A DNA stretch of 20,945 nucleotides from CAYVNU01 sp964453265 (GCA_964453265.1 CAYVNU010000021.1:1-20945); one strand, 5' to 3'; positions 6,173 to 13,480 are shown, counted from the stretch's first letter. Program-made: numbers and translations. Notes: generated by a model not told the origin, from the letters alone.

Positions 6173-7138
6173 CTATTGAACTTTCCATTCTCCGCTTTTC
6201 TCTTTCACCAATTTTCCTGCCACAGAAAAACCGGCAGCTAACTTATGTCCGCCGCCGCCAAAATTTTTTGCAATTAAAGCTACGTCAGTATTTTTATATT
6301 CATCGCTTCTTAAACTACCTTTTATAACATTGCCGTCTTGGCGCAAAAACATTGCGAATTTTGCTTCAGGTACGGTATTTAAAGTTTCGGCTAGTCCTTC
6401 AAAGGCTGATTGTGGTAAGTTTTTAAATTCAGTTAAATCACTTTCTGTCATTACTGAATAGATAATTTTGGTCTTTTTATCAAAATAAAAATTTTCAATT
6501 GCTTTGCCCCAAGCTTTTAAAATATTGTAGCCTTTGCTTTTGTAAGTATGATTGATAATTTTATTTATTCGCGCGCCTTTGCGAATAAGTTCAGCGGCAG
6601 TGTTTAAGGTACTGCTTTGGGTGTTGCTATGCATAAAAGAGCCCGTGTCGGTAATAATGCCTGTTAAAAGACAGGCTGCAACTTCTTTGCTAATTGGCCA
6701 TTTGTTGTAAATAAAAAAATCATACACTAATTCCGCGACCGAAGATTTAGACGGATCAACTAAATTAACGTGCCCGAAATTTTTATTATCCGGATGGTGG
6801 TCTATATTAATAGTTTTTGTTACATTTTCTTGAGCTGTAAGATTTTTTATTTTTTCTGAACCGGTTCGTTCTATTAAACTGCAGCCGCAGGTAATGACTA
6901 AGTCATAATTTTCATGAATTATATCGTCTGTAATTTTATGGCTGCCGGGCAGGAAGCTTAAAGATTTAGGCACGCCTTTTTTTATGGCCGCTTCCACATT
7001 CTTTCCCATTTTTTCAAGTTGGTGCAGCAATGCTAAAACACTCCCGCCATCGTCGCCATCCATTCTCTCATGCATGGTCAGGAGGATACGCTCAGAGGAA
7101 GTAATTAAATCTAGTGCTTTTTTAAAGTCTTGAATCAT
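6173..7138 (-). CDS. nrnA: DHH/DHHA1 phosphoesterase, NrnA-like nanoRNase/pAp phosphatase
   Basis: A 321-residue two-domain phosphoesterase expected to degrade oligoribonucleotides and/or 3'-phosphoadenosine 5'-phosphate with Mn2+. Motif I is HERMDGDD (23-30), the DHH triad is at 113-115 in INIDHHPDN, and a later metal Asp is in GIITDTGSF (160-168). The DHHA1 signature GGGGHKLAAGF is at 284-294. Motif II is odd: where most members have an Asp (VI-x-D-x-S), this protein reads VITCGCS (81-87). It lies third in infB-rbfA-nrnA, a common arrangement linking translation initiation, ribosome maturation and RNA turnover. No Shine-Dalgarno is visible; an array of 8-bp words separates it from rbfA. Confidence 0.9.
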   Translation of the reverse strand: MIQDFKKALDLITSSERILLTMHERMDGDDGGSVLALLHQLEKMGKNVEAAIKKGVPKSLSFLPGSHKITDDIIHENYDLVITCGCSLIERTGSEKIKNLTAQENVTKTINIDHHPDNKNFGHVNLVDPSKSSVAELVYDFFIYNKWPISKEVAACLLTGIITDTGSFMHSNTQSSTLNTAAELIRKGARINKIINHTYKSKGYNILKAWGKAIENFYFDKKTKIIYSVMTESDLTEFKNLPQSAFEGLAETLNTVPEAKFAMFLRQDGNVIKGSLRSDEYKNTDVALIAKNFGGGGHKLAAGFSVAGKLVKEKSGEWKVQ

Positions 7139-7142
7139 AAAA

Positions 7143-7220
7143 ACATGTTAACATTTTATCATCTTATCATTTTAACAAATGTTCTATGTTAGTATGTTTA
7201 AATGTTAAGATGTTAGAATG
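7143..7220. repeat. Inverted array of 8-bp words between rbfA and nrnA
   Basis: The right half (7186-7217) reads ATGTTAGT, ATGTTTAA, ATGTTAAG, ATGTTAGA at an exact 8-base period. The left half (7147-7178) carries degenerate copies of the opposite orientation, nnTAACAT/nnTATCAT, at the same period. The whole forms a weak palindrome around about 7182. It contains no gene. Confidence 0.6.
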
Positions 7221-7222
7221 AC

Positions 7223-7576
7223 CTACTCTTCCTCACGTACCTTTCGAATAAGTTCGTCTACATGTTCTACGTATCTTGGGCTGGTGTCTAAATGAAAACT
7301 AATGCGCGGGAAAATTTTAGTTTTCATGGAGCTATTTAATTTTCCTTGTAATTCAAAAATATTGTCTGCTAAAAATTTTAAAATTTTTGCATCATCACCA
7401 CCAAAAATAGAGATCCAAATCTTGGCATATTTCATATCGCGACTTGTTTCAACTTTGCTTATGGTTACAAGTCCGTTCTCACCTTCTAAAAATTCATGCA
7501 AAACCGGACCTAAAACATGTTCTATAAGTGAGTTTACTCGCGCAATGCGATTGGTGTCCTTTTTTATTATTTTCAT
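7223..7576 (-). CDS. rbfA: Ribosome-binding factor A
   Basis: This 117-residue protein matches RbfA, which binds the 30S subunit and helps mature the 16S rRNA 5' end. Family features are the N-terminal RxxRVNSLIEHVLGPVLHEFL helix (about residues 10-30), VTISKVETSRDMKYAKIWIS (37-56), and the C-terminal PRISFHLDTSPRYVEHVDEL. The fold is a single KH-like domain and the length is normal. It lies between infB and nrnA on the same strand, the classical order. A terminator (7682-7704) and its own extended -10 (7606-7614) suggest it can be transcribed independently of infB. Confidence 0.93.
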   Translation of the reverse strand: MKIIKKDTNRIARVNSLIEHVLGPVLHEFLEGENGLVTISKVETSRDMKYAKIWISIFGGDDAKILKFLADNIFELQGKLNSSMKTKIFPRISFHLDTSPRYVEHVDELIRKVREEE

Positions 7577-7605
7577 ATTTTTTAGCTTTAATATACTTTA
7601 CTTTG

Positions 7606-7614
7606 ATTATATCA
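7606..7614 (-). promoter_or_regulatory. Extended -10 promoter of rbfA
   Basis: On the minus strand TGATATAAT is a perfect extended -10. It predicts a transcription start near 7599 and a leader of about 23 bases before the rbfA ATG at 7576. Confidence 0.55.
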
Positions 7615-7681
7615 ATTTTTAATCAGCTAAACATTATATTTTATTTTTGGGATTTTGGCAAGAGTGTAAGGAGGAAAAATT

Positions 7682-7704
7682 AAACCCCCATTGCTGGGGG
7701 TTTT
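7682..7704. terminator. Terminator downstream of infB
   Basis: The stem AACCCCC-attgct-GGGGGTT is bordered by A-rich and T-rich runs on both sides. It lies 24 bases past the infB stop on the minus strand and would end or attenuate the infB transcript before rbfA. Confidence 0.75.
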
Positions 7705-7727
7705 GAGTTTTAGTATGAGCAAGACTT

Positions 7728-9653
7728 TTATAGAGTTTTAATTTTAATTTTTTCTTCGTAGCTTTCCAAAACGTCGCCTTCTTGAATTTTAACGGGGGTT
7801 TTAATTTTCATACCGAATTCGTTGCCTTTTTCCACGCTCTTGGCGTGCACTTTGCTTTGCTGGAGTTCGATTATTTCACCTCTACCGATTTCTGCTTCGC
7901 CTCGCCAAATGCCAATGAACCCGCTCTTTTTTATATCGCCTTCTTCAACCCGGCCGCCAACTATCATTTCACTTTTTTCTGTCCTAAAAATTGCTAAAAC
8001 TTTTGCTTTGCCGTTTATAATTTTTTCAGTTTCCGGAGCAAACATTTTTATAACCGCGCTGGTTACATCTTCTAGAAGTTCATAAATTACCGTATATTCG
8101 TCTATAACCACTTTTTTTTGCTTGGCTAAAGCCGCGGCCTTAGTGTTAATTTTAGATCTGAAAGAAATAATTCCGGCTTTGCTGGAAGACGCAAGTAAAA
8201 CGTCGGACTCGTTTATTTCACCCACTCCATCGCTTAAAATATTAATTTTAACTTCATCATTTTTTAATTTAGCAATAGACTGTTTAATAGCTTCAAGACT
8301 TCCCGCTACGTCGGTTTTTATAATTAGATTTAATGTTTTACTTGCCGCGTCCCCTACTAAAGCTTGTTTGGAAGAAAGTTTGTGACTGCGATTTTTCTTT
8401 TGCGCAATACTAGCTATTTGTTTGGCTTCGTCTAAAGTTTCTACGGTTTGTAAAATATCTCCGGCCATGGGAGTTTCGGAAAAACCGGAAATTTGCGCCG
8501 GGGTAGAAGGTTTGGCTTCTTTAAGCTTTCTGCCGGTCTCATCTTCTAAGCTTCTAATTCTACCAAAGGCCGCGCCGGCAACAATAATATCGCCAACTTT
8601 TAATGTTCCATTTTGCACAATAACAGTGGCAGTACTGCCTTTGCCTTGGGTAATTCTAGACTCAATAATTGTGCCGACAGTTTTGCCGTTTGGATTAGCT
8701 CTTAAATTTTCAAGTTCTGCGGTTAGGAGAATCATTTCAAGCAAGCTGTCTATGCCTTTGTTTTGTTTAGCGGAAATTTCTACAGCAATAGTTTTACCGC
8801 CCCATTCCTCAGTTAAAACATTTTGCCCGGCTAATTCTTGTTTTACGCGCATAACATTGGCTTCCGGTTTGTCTACTTTGTTTATGGCTACGATCATGGG
8901 CGTATTGGTAAATTGCGCGCGCTTAATAACTTCTAAAGTTTGCGGGCGAACGCCGTCGTCTGCGGCTACAACCAAAACAATTACATCGGTTACATTTGCG
9001 CCTCTTGCCCGCATTTCAGAAAATGCTTCGTGTCCCGGAGTATCTAAAAAGGTTATATTTTTACCGTTCTTTTTTACTTGGTAAGCGCCAATGTGCTGAG
9101 TAATGCCGCCGCTTTCGCCTTCTGCAACTCTGGTTTTGCGGATGGTGTCCAGTAAAGTGGTTTTACCGTGGTCAACGTGACCCATTATGGTAACAATTGG
9201 CGGGCGGGCTTTTAAATTTTCTTCTTGTTCATTTTTTAAAACTTGTTCTAAAAAGCCGGCGCCAAAATCCGCCTGGGTTTCATCAGCCTCAGTTTCAACT
9301 TCAAAACCTAAATCGCCCGCGACAATGCTCGCGGTTTCAAAATCTACTTCTTCATTTATAGTGGCCATTATGCCGTTTTTTATCAGCTCTTTAATTACCG
9401 TAACAACCGGCAGCTTTAATAGTAAAGCAAAATCTCTGACTTTTATGTAACTGGGTAATTTTACTTTTATAGGAACAGCTGGTTTTTTTGGTGCAGTAAC
9501 GACCGGTGCAGACAGAGCTTCGGTAATTTGTCTTGCTACAAAGTTGTCTACCTTGTTAGCTCTAGGCGAAATAAAAATCCCCTTCTCCTTAGCTTTCAAG
9601 CGAAGATCTTGAATGGACATATTTAATTGGCTAGAGAGGCTAGAGAGATTCAT
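7728..9653 (-). CDS. infB: Translation initiation factor IF-2
   Basis: This GTPase places initiator tRNA on the 30S subunit and promotes subunit joining. Two IF2_N-like segments (about 1-45 and 66-122) precede the G domain: G1 GHVDHGKT (158-165), G2 GGITQHIGA (182-190), G3 DTPGHE (204-209), G4 NKVD (258-261) and G5 SAK further on. Domains II, III and IV follow to residue 641. The long charged N-terminal region of E. coli IF-2 (890 aa) is absent, as in many reduced genomes. The start at 9653 gives MNLSSLSSQLNMSIQDLRL. The same 19-residue sequence is encoded again just upstream, so a hybrid history of this gene's 5' end is likely. Confidence 0.97.
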   Translation of the reverse strand: MNLSSLSSQLNMSIQDLRLKAKEKGIFISPRANKVDNFVARQITEALSAPVVTAPKKPAVPIKVKLPSYIKVRDFALLLKLPVVTVIKELIKNGIMATINEEVDFETASIVAGDLGFEVETEADETQADFGAGFLEQVLKNEQEENLKARPPIVTIMGHVDHGKTTLLDTIRKTRVAEGESGGITQHIGAYQVKKNGKNITFLDTPGHEAFSEMRARGANVTDVIVLVVAADDGVRPQTLEVIKRAQFTNTPMIVAINKVDKPEANVMRVKQELAGQNVLTEEWGGKTIAVEISAKQNKGIDSLLEMILLTAELENLRANPNGKTVGTIIESRITQGKGSTATVIVQNGTLKVGDIIVAGAAFGRIRSLEDETGRKLKEAKPSTPAQISGFSETPMAGDILQTVETLDEAKQIASIAQKKNRSHKLSSKQALVGDAASKTLNLIIKTDVAGSLEAIKQSIAKLKNDEVKINILSDGVGEINESDVLLASSSKAGIISFRSKINTKAAALAKQKKVVIDEYTVIYELLEDVTSAVIKMFAPETEKIINGKAKVLAIFRTEKSEMIVGGRVEEGDIKKSGFIGIWRGEAEIGRGEIIELQQSKVHAKSVEKGNEFGMKIKTPVKIQEGDVLESYEEKIKIKTL

Positions 9654-9654
9654 A

Positions 9655-9765
9655 TTATCTGAAATTAAGTTGACGAGCGTAGTCCGCCATAGCTTTAGCG
9701 AAGGCGGAAAGGCGAAGATCTTGTATAGACATGTTTAATTGTGAGGAAAGGGATGAGAGATTCAT
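9655..9765 (-). CDS. 36-codon leader ORF duplicating the IF-2 N-terminus
   Basis: The first 19 codons encode MNLSSLSSQLNMSIQDLRL, identical to the start of IF-2. Nine of those codons differ, with 13 base changes in 57, all synonymous, including two TCN/AGC serine switches. Codons 20-36 run through a CTTCG/CTACG-family hairpin repeat (9683-9708) and a short tail, ending in TAA one base before the infB ATG and in a different frame. It may be the stump of a divergent infB allele left by recombination or repeat insertion, or a translated leader peptide. Sequence alone cannot show that it is translated; the synonymous-only divergence means both copies descended from protein-coding DNA under selection. 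Confidence 0.5.
   Translation of the reverse strand: MNLSSLSSQLNMSIQDLRLSAFAKAMADYARQLNFR
9683..9708 (-). repeat. Hairpin repeat inside the infB leader ORF
   Basis: On the minus strand TCCGCC and GGCGGA enclose TTCGC, taaa and GCTAT, a variant core with CTAT for CTAC. A second outer CTTCG (9717-9713) and CTACG (9682-9678) flank it, so two cores appear nested. It starts where similarity to infB stops. Confidence 0.7.
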
Positions 9766-9784
9766 TGTGCAAACAACAATATTT

Positions 9785-9822
9785 ACTATAACAATTACAC
9801 TAAATATCTAGTGATTATTATA
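9785..9822 (-). promoter_or_regulatory. Probable infB promoter region with a palindrome
   Basis: Minus-strand TATAAT lies at 9822-9817. About four bases downstream is CACTA-6nt-TAGTG (9798-9813), a symmetrical candidate operator. A second -10-like TATAGT lies at 9790-9785, about 20 bases before the leader ORF. The rest of the 9823-9987 spacer is AT-rich, and nothing else was recognised in it. Confidence 0.4.
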
Positions 9823-9987
9823 GTTTATTTTAATATAACTTATTAACCATACCAGAAAACCTTAATAAAATCAACCCATTAATTTAGTTTGGTAGTTTAT
9901 TTTTTAGTCTTGGGTTCGTCAAAAAATTAGATGATTTAAACTTTGAAATTGCAATTTTTCCCAATTTTTAAATTTGAGTGTGATGAG

Positions 9988-10722
9988 TTAACACTTTTCC
10001 CAAATAAAATTAAACAGAGAACGCATGGTGGTAGCTATTTCTTTAGACCGGATTATGAGCCCAACAGGTTCGCTGTCTTCTCGGTAGACAGCGAATGAGA
10101 CATTGTCGCCATAAATATTAAAGCCTAAAGGGATGGGGAAATTTTTGCCGTCTATGTTTTTTACTTCACGGAGTTCAAATGGGTCGGATTTCATTTTAAA
10201 TATGCCCGCGGCTGCCGGGCCGCTAATTAACATTTTTAAGCTTAGTTTTTTTCTGACTCTAGTCCAGACATAATCTTTTTTTATGTACTTGGCAATTTCC
10301 GGATGAATTTTTTCTATGCCCACAATTTCTAAAATCGGTTTTGCCTGTTCAATATGGTCTTGGTAAATTTTTTTAATCCCCTCAATTCCTTCGTATATAG
10401 AAATTTTGGGTTTAGATTTTGCCGTAAGCATTAAAGCTTGCAGTAAAGGGATTTGGCTTTGAAATGTTGCAAGCTGGTTTTTTTTAGATTCGTAAAATTT
10501 TTGAGGATCTTCTGCTACCAGTAAAATCCTTTTACCTTTGACAGTTTTAGATATGAGCCCCTTTTCAAAAAGCCTTGGCAGGTTTTCGTAAAGCGTTGGG
10601 CGTTTAATTTTAGCCTTTTCCGCCAACTGTTTATGGAGCGACTCCCCTAATTCTATGGCTGCTAAATAAATTTGGCTTTCGGTTTTAGACAAGCCTAAGT
10701 TTTCCAATAATTCCTGATTCAT
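9988..10722 (-). CDS. TrmB-family transcriptional regulator
   Basis: This 244-residue protein has an N-terminal winged helix-turn-helix (about 5-70). The first part reads LGLSKTESQIYLAAIELG, and the recognition region KRPTLYENLPRLFEKGLI (39-56) and a basic wing KTVKGKR follow. A linker helix rich in Gln/Lys (70-100) precedes an effector-type domain from about residue 107, beginning KISIYEGIEGIKKIYQDHIE. TrmB proteins usually sense sugars or other small molecules; the ligand here is unknown. It lies upstream of infB on the same strand but is separated from it by a likely infB promoter. The palindrome spanning its own promoter (10727-10751) suggests autoregulation. Confidence 0.88.
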   Translation of the reverse strand: MNQELLENLGLSKTESQIYLAAIELGESLHKQLAEKAKIKRPTLYENLPRLFEKGLISKTVKGKRILLVAEDPQKFYESKKNQLATFQSQIPLLQALMLTAKSKPKISIYEGIEGIKKIYQDHIEQAKPILEIVGIEKIHPEIAKYIKKDYVWTRVRKKLSLKMLISGPAAAGIFKMKSDPFELREVKNIDGKNFPIPLGFNIYGDNVSFAVYREDSEPVGLIIRSKEIATTMRSLFNFIWEKC

Positions 10723-10726
10723 AAAA

Positions 10727-10757
10727 AAAGTGTAACATTTTCTGACACTTTTGTAAA
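10727..10757 (-). promoter_or_regulatory. TrmB-gene promoter with overlapping operator-like palindrome
   Basis: On the minus strand -35 TTTACA and -10 TACACT are 17 bases apart. A perfect 7-bp inverted repeat, AAAGTGT-11nt-ACACTTT (10727-10751), covers the spacer and the -10. The ATG follows within a few bases of the predicted start. Binding here would block the polymerase. Confidence 0.6.
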
Positions 10758-10824
10758 GAAAAATAGCTAATTATTTATTAATAGAATAATATGTTTAGTT
10801 AGAATCTGTAGTGTAGGAGGAATA

Positions 10825-11199
10825 ATGAAAGACTTGTTTGCCGCTATGCTGTTGTTTGTGTTTTGGTTTGGGTTGTTATTTTTGTCTGAGCAGATAGCTC
10901 AAACCGACAGACCCTACTTTATTAAGCGAGCTTCTGAATTAGATGGTCAGAGCTGTACTGTGTTACACAATTATGCTTCTATGAGTACATTCGAGAAGCA
11001 TCTGATGTGCGCCAGTGCGACAATAGATGGAAAACAAAAGATTTTGTTAAATCAGTGGTATGGTTATGGCAGGAACCCTAAGTGGAGTAATTTGAGGGCA
11101 GGTCAAAAAATTAGAATTTTCATTAAGCCTGGCATCACAGATAGTAAAGTAGTTTTGCACGACGTGATAGAGGCGCTAGGCTTTGAAACTCTAAAATAA
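10825..11199 (+). CDS. Small membrane-anchored protein of unknown function
   Basis: A 124-residue protein with one N-terminal hydrophobic segment (about residues 4-22, rich in Leu/Phe/Val) acting as a signal anchor, then a soluble domain of about 100 residues. The soluble part holds two cysteines (C44 and C62) that could form a disulfide outside the cytoplasm, and a beta-rich C-terminal half with GQKIRIFIKPG. Unlike most genes here it has a strong Shine-Dalgarno AGGAGG (10815-10820) four bases before ATG, implying efficient translation. It diverges from the TrmB-type regulator across a 102-base spacer and could be its target. No family was recognised. Confidence 0.75.
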   Translation: MKDLFAAMLLFVFWFGLLFLSEQIAQTDRPYFIKRASELDGQSCTVLHNYASMSTFEKHLMCASATIDGKQKILLNQWYGYGRNPKWSNLRAGQKIRIFIKPGITDSKVVLHDVIEALGFETLK

Positions 11200-11209
11200 A
11201 TAATCATAA

Positions 11210-11240
11210 AACCGGCAGGTGCGTAAGCGTTTTGCCGGTT
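11210..11240. terminator. Stem-loop after the small membrane protein
   Basis: The stem AACCGGCA/TGCCGGTT has a 15-base loop. The T-run after it is weak, so it may be a poor terminator or a mere hairpin between convergent genes. A second short hairpin CTGCCAGCTGGCGG follows at 11266-11279. Confidence 0.5.
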
Positions 11241-11295
11241 CAATATTTATTTGTCCTATCTGTGTCTGCCAGCTGGCGGATTCGTGTAATCGTGA

Positions 11296-12138
11296 TCAAA
11301 ATGTCCGGTTCTTCCCTACTATCATTTTAAGTCTTTGGGGAATTATTTCTACTGTGGCTGGGAACTTGGCGACTATGCGGCCGAGCATGGAAAGCGGTGT
11401 GCCGCGGGGTTCAAGGAATTCAATTTTTTTACATTTTATAACTGTGGTTTTGGGTACATTTTCAAGTACACCTTCGGCAATATCTTTTCTGTATTGCAAA
11501 ATTTGCATTTTGTTTAAGGGTTCTAAAACCAACAAGTCCAAATTGCCATCAGTCGGGTTGGCAATGTTGTGGGCTTTAGAACTGGTGGATCGAATGTTAA
11601 CCGCTAAACCGCCTAAGGCCGACAAATTTATGTTGTAGGAATCATCTATGCGAATGTTTAAATTTTTTGGTTCAACGGAAAGTAATTTAACACCTGACCA
11701 AAAACCGGCTGCCTTTAAATTTTGACTGAGTGCTCCAAATTCCAAATAGCTTATAAAATAATTGCCGGCAATTTTGGCTAAATCTATTTTTTCAATTCTG
11801 CGAGCGGCAATGGTTTTGGCACCGGCAAAAACATTTTCAATGCCCAAAATTTTGCTTAAAAAAGAATTTTCATCAAGAGGAATAAAGCCTAAAGTAAAAT
11901 CCCGCCCTTTGAGTGCTGCTAGCATTAAATTAAAGGTGTCGTCTGAGCCGCAGGCAACGAGAGTTTTAGTCCCCCTCTGACTGGCGGTTTCTACTAAGTC
12001 TTGTACGGTTCTAAGCGGAGTAACTCTGGCCATTTCCCCGGAAATTTTAAATTCAGACAAAAGGCCTGACAGTTCATTCTGTAAGCGTTCAAATTTATCT
12101 ATGGACAAGCCATTTTGGTCTAAAATGTAGTAATACAT
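11296..12138 (-). CDS. Diacylglycerol-kinase-like (lipid kinase family) protein
   Basis: This 280-residue protein resembles the DAGK catalytic fold. LVACGSDDTFNLMLAAL (about 59-75) aligns with the GGDGT nucleotide-binding motif, LGFIPLDENSFLSKILGI (about 83-100) with the PxGTxND stretch, and NPTDGNLDLLVLEP with the C-terminal DG-containing strand. Both motifs are altered (GSDDT for GGDGT; PLDENS for PxGTGN), so ATP binding or substrate may differ, or the protein may be a non-catalytic relative. It is third after the DUF4446 protein and bactofilin on this strand, consistent with an envelope role. The stop is TGA. The start at 12138 gives MYYYILDQNG, with no Shine-Dalgarno. Confidence 0.7.
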   Translation of the reverse strand: MYYYILDQNGLSIDKFERLQNELSGLLSEFKISGEMARVTPLRTVQDLVETASQRGTKTLVACGSDDTFNLMLAALKGRDFTLGFIPLDENSFLSKILGIENVFAGAKTIAARRIEKIDLAKIAGNYFISYLEFGALSQNLKAAGFWSGVKLLSVEPKNLNIRIDDSYNINLSALGGLAVNIRSTSSKAHNIANPTDGNLDLLVLEPLNKMQILQYRKDIAEGVLENVPKTTVIKCKKIEFLEPRGTPLSMLGRIVAKFPATVEIIPQRLKMIVGKNRTF

Positions 12139-12165
12139 TGGAAAAACTAATAACAGGCAATTAAT

Positions 12166-12224
12166 AACTCATAACCGAACCAATAACTGAAAAGTTATCA
12201 GTTATTAATTATCAGTTATGAGTT
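12166..12224. repeat. Inverted array of TAACTnA words
   Basis: AACTCATAAC (12166-12175) pairs with GTTATGAGTT (12215-12224), and AATAACTGA (12182-12190) pairs with TCAGTTATT (12198-12206). Further copies of ATAACT and ATCAGTTAT lie between. It fills the spacer between the bactofilin and lipid-kinase-like genes. The design is like 7143-7220 but with a different word. Confidence 0.6.
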
Positions 12225-12232
12225 TACTAGTA

Positions 12233-12625
12233 CTATTCTGCTTCTATTTCTACTGATGGTGATTTTTTGCCATTACCGTTGCTACCCATTACGCATTTGC
12301 CGGTAAATTGCGCTCCGTCTTCAACGCGTAAAATTTGGCAATTTATGTCGCCATTTATTCTGGCTGTGCTTTGTAAAATTAAATGTCCGGAAATTTTTAA
12401 ATTCCCCTGAACTTCGCCGCCAATAACAGCATTGCCGGCCATAACGTCTGCAATAATTTTTGCGCCTTCGTTTATAAATACGCCCTGGCTGGTTTTTACT
12501 TTGCCGGTTACCTGGCCTTCAATTTTTATATTACCTTCGCTGTTTAAATCACCCTGAATTTTTACACTTGGGCCTACTACAGTTTCTGCTGCTGCGCTTA
12601 GCGTATCGTCGAAAGTTTTATCCAT
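12233..12625 (-). CDS. Bactofilin-family cytoskeletal protein
   Basis: This 130-residue protein has the bactofilin core: a right-handed beta-helix of short repeats such as VKIQGDLNSEGNIKIEGQV, NAVIGGEVQGNLKISG and RINGDINCQILRVEDGAQF, with Gly/Asn turns and alternating hydrophobic residues (about 18-115). Disordered tails flank it, the C-terminal one acidic. Bactofilins polymerise without nucleotide and scaffold wall or shape factors at the membrane. It is downstream of the DUF4446 membrane protein by 23 bases, probably in one transcript. No transmembrane helix is present. Confidence 0.92.
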   Translation of the reverse strand: MDKTFDDTLSAAAETVVGPSVKIQGDLNSEGNIKIEGQVTGKVKTSQGVFINEGAKIIADVMAGNAVIGGEVQGNLKISGHLILQSTARINGDINCQILRVEDGAQFTGKCVMGSNGNGKKSPSVEIEAE

Positions 12626-12648
12626 AAAAGTTATGCTTAGTTTTTTAA

Positions 12649-13128
12649 TTAATTTATTGAATTATTGTTAGCTTGGTTAATTGCTTGCTGTTCTTCTTCA
12701 GTTAACTGTACTTCGCTTTTGCCTAAAATTATTTTTTTTGCATATATCCTGTTTTGCTCTCGGCCATGCATTGAAGTTATTACAAAACCGTTGTTAATCT
12801 CGTCTAGCATGGCTAGGCAAAAACTAAAGTTGCCGCCGCCGTCTGAAAATGGGTTAAATCTTACAAGTCCGCTTTTTTGTATGGCAAAGCGCGATTTGTT
12901 TCGCAAGGCATCTAATTGACTTTCTAAATTTACTTGGTTTTCATGAAGGCCTTTTATGTTGTCCGCTACCTGATGAATAACGATTTCTAAATCTTTGGCA
13001 TCTGAACCTTCAAAAAAAGTTTTTTTTAGCCTATTAAACTGCTTAACGCAGGTAAATAAATATATGCATGAGCCAAAGGTTATAAGGCTAATTCCTAGGG
13101 CAATATATATGAGGTTTTGTGGTTGCAT
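12649..13128 (-). CDS. DUF4446 family membrane protein
   Basis: This 159-residue protein starts with a transmembrane helix (about 6-28), continues as a coiled-coil-like stretch (about 45-80) and ends in the DUF4446 domain. The family signature is GLVRFNPFSDGGGNFSFCLA (87-106), then NNGFVITSMHGREQNRIYAK (112-131) and LTEEEQQAI near the end. Function is unknown; the family is frequent next to cell-envelope or cytoskeletal genes. Here it precedes the bactofilin gene, supporting a membrane-proximal structural role by context only. The start MQPQNL places the helix at the N-terminus. Confidence 0.9.
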   Translation of the reverse strand: MQPQNLIYIALGISLITFGSCIYLFTCVKQFNRLKKTFFEGSDAKDLEIVIHQVADNIKGLHENQVNLESQLDALRNKSRFAIQKSGLVRFNPFSDGGGNFSFCLAMLDEINNGFVITSMHGREQNRIYAKKIILGKSEVQLTEEEQQAINQANNNSIN

Positions 13129-13254
13129 TCTGTATTGTTTATTTAACGTTCAATGTTGTTTGAGCCGATAAGTGATATTTTAACATCAAAGTCGGTTGCT
13201 TTCAAATGGCCTAAATGTTATATTAGTATAAGCATAATAGTTAATAAATTACAT

Positions 13255-13476
13255 ATGAGCAAAAAACATAACAAGAATTCGGGTGTTGTGAGTAATCAAA
13301 ATTTTCAGCATACTTCTCATTTAGATCATTCTGAAGAATATGGCATCATAAAACATGATTTACTCAGGGTAATTATTCTAAATGTTATTTATTTGGCTGG
13401 AGTTTTGGCTCTGTACTTTTCTGAGCAAAAAACCCATGCTTTAAGCAAATTTTTTGAAAAGCTTTTGAATTTTTAG
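13255..13476 (+). CDS. Small single-span membrane protein
   Basis: A 73-residue protein with a hydrophilic His/Asn/Ser-rich N-terminal half, one transmembrane segment near residues 38-57 (VIILNVIYLAGVLALYF) and a short basic tail. ATG 13255 is preferred to an in-frame ATG at 13153, because an extended -10 TGTTATATT (13216-13224) lies between them. No family was recognised. A strong terminator follows at once, so it is a single-gene unit, divergent from the DUF4446 gene. Confidence 0.65.
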   Translation: MSKKHNKNSGVVSNQNFQHTSHLDHSEEYGIIKHDLLRVIILNVIYLAGVLALYFSEQKTHALSKFFEKLLNF

Positions 13477-13480
13477 CACA

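Noticed and set aside
8422..9084. 220-codon plus-strand open frame opposite infB
   Set aside because: It is fully antisense to conserved IF-2 domains, with Ser/Ala-rich low-information translation; a coding shadow.
11219..11638. 139-codon plus-strand open frame opposite the lipid-kinase-like gene
   Set aside because: It overlaps the conserved C-terminal half of that gene, begins in a hairpin and shows no family features.
11296..12138. Recoding of UGA as Gly or Trp, as in some CPR lineages
   Set aside because: TGA ends this gene and the RNHCP gene at plausible C-termini, and no conserved gene here has an internal in-frame TGA.
13153..13254. Longer version of the small membrane protein starting at ATG 13153
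   Set aside because: A promoter-like TGTTATATT lies inside the extension and the extra residues look non-coding.
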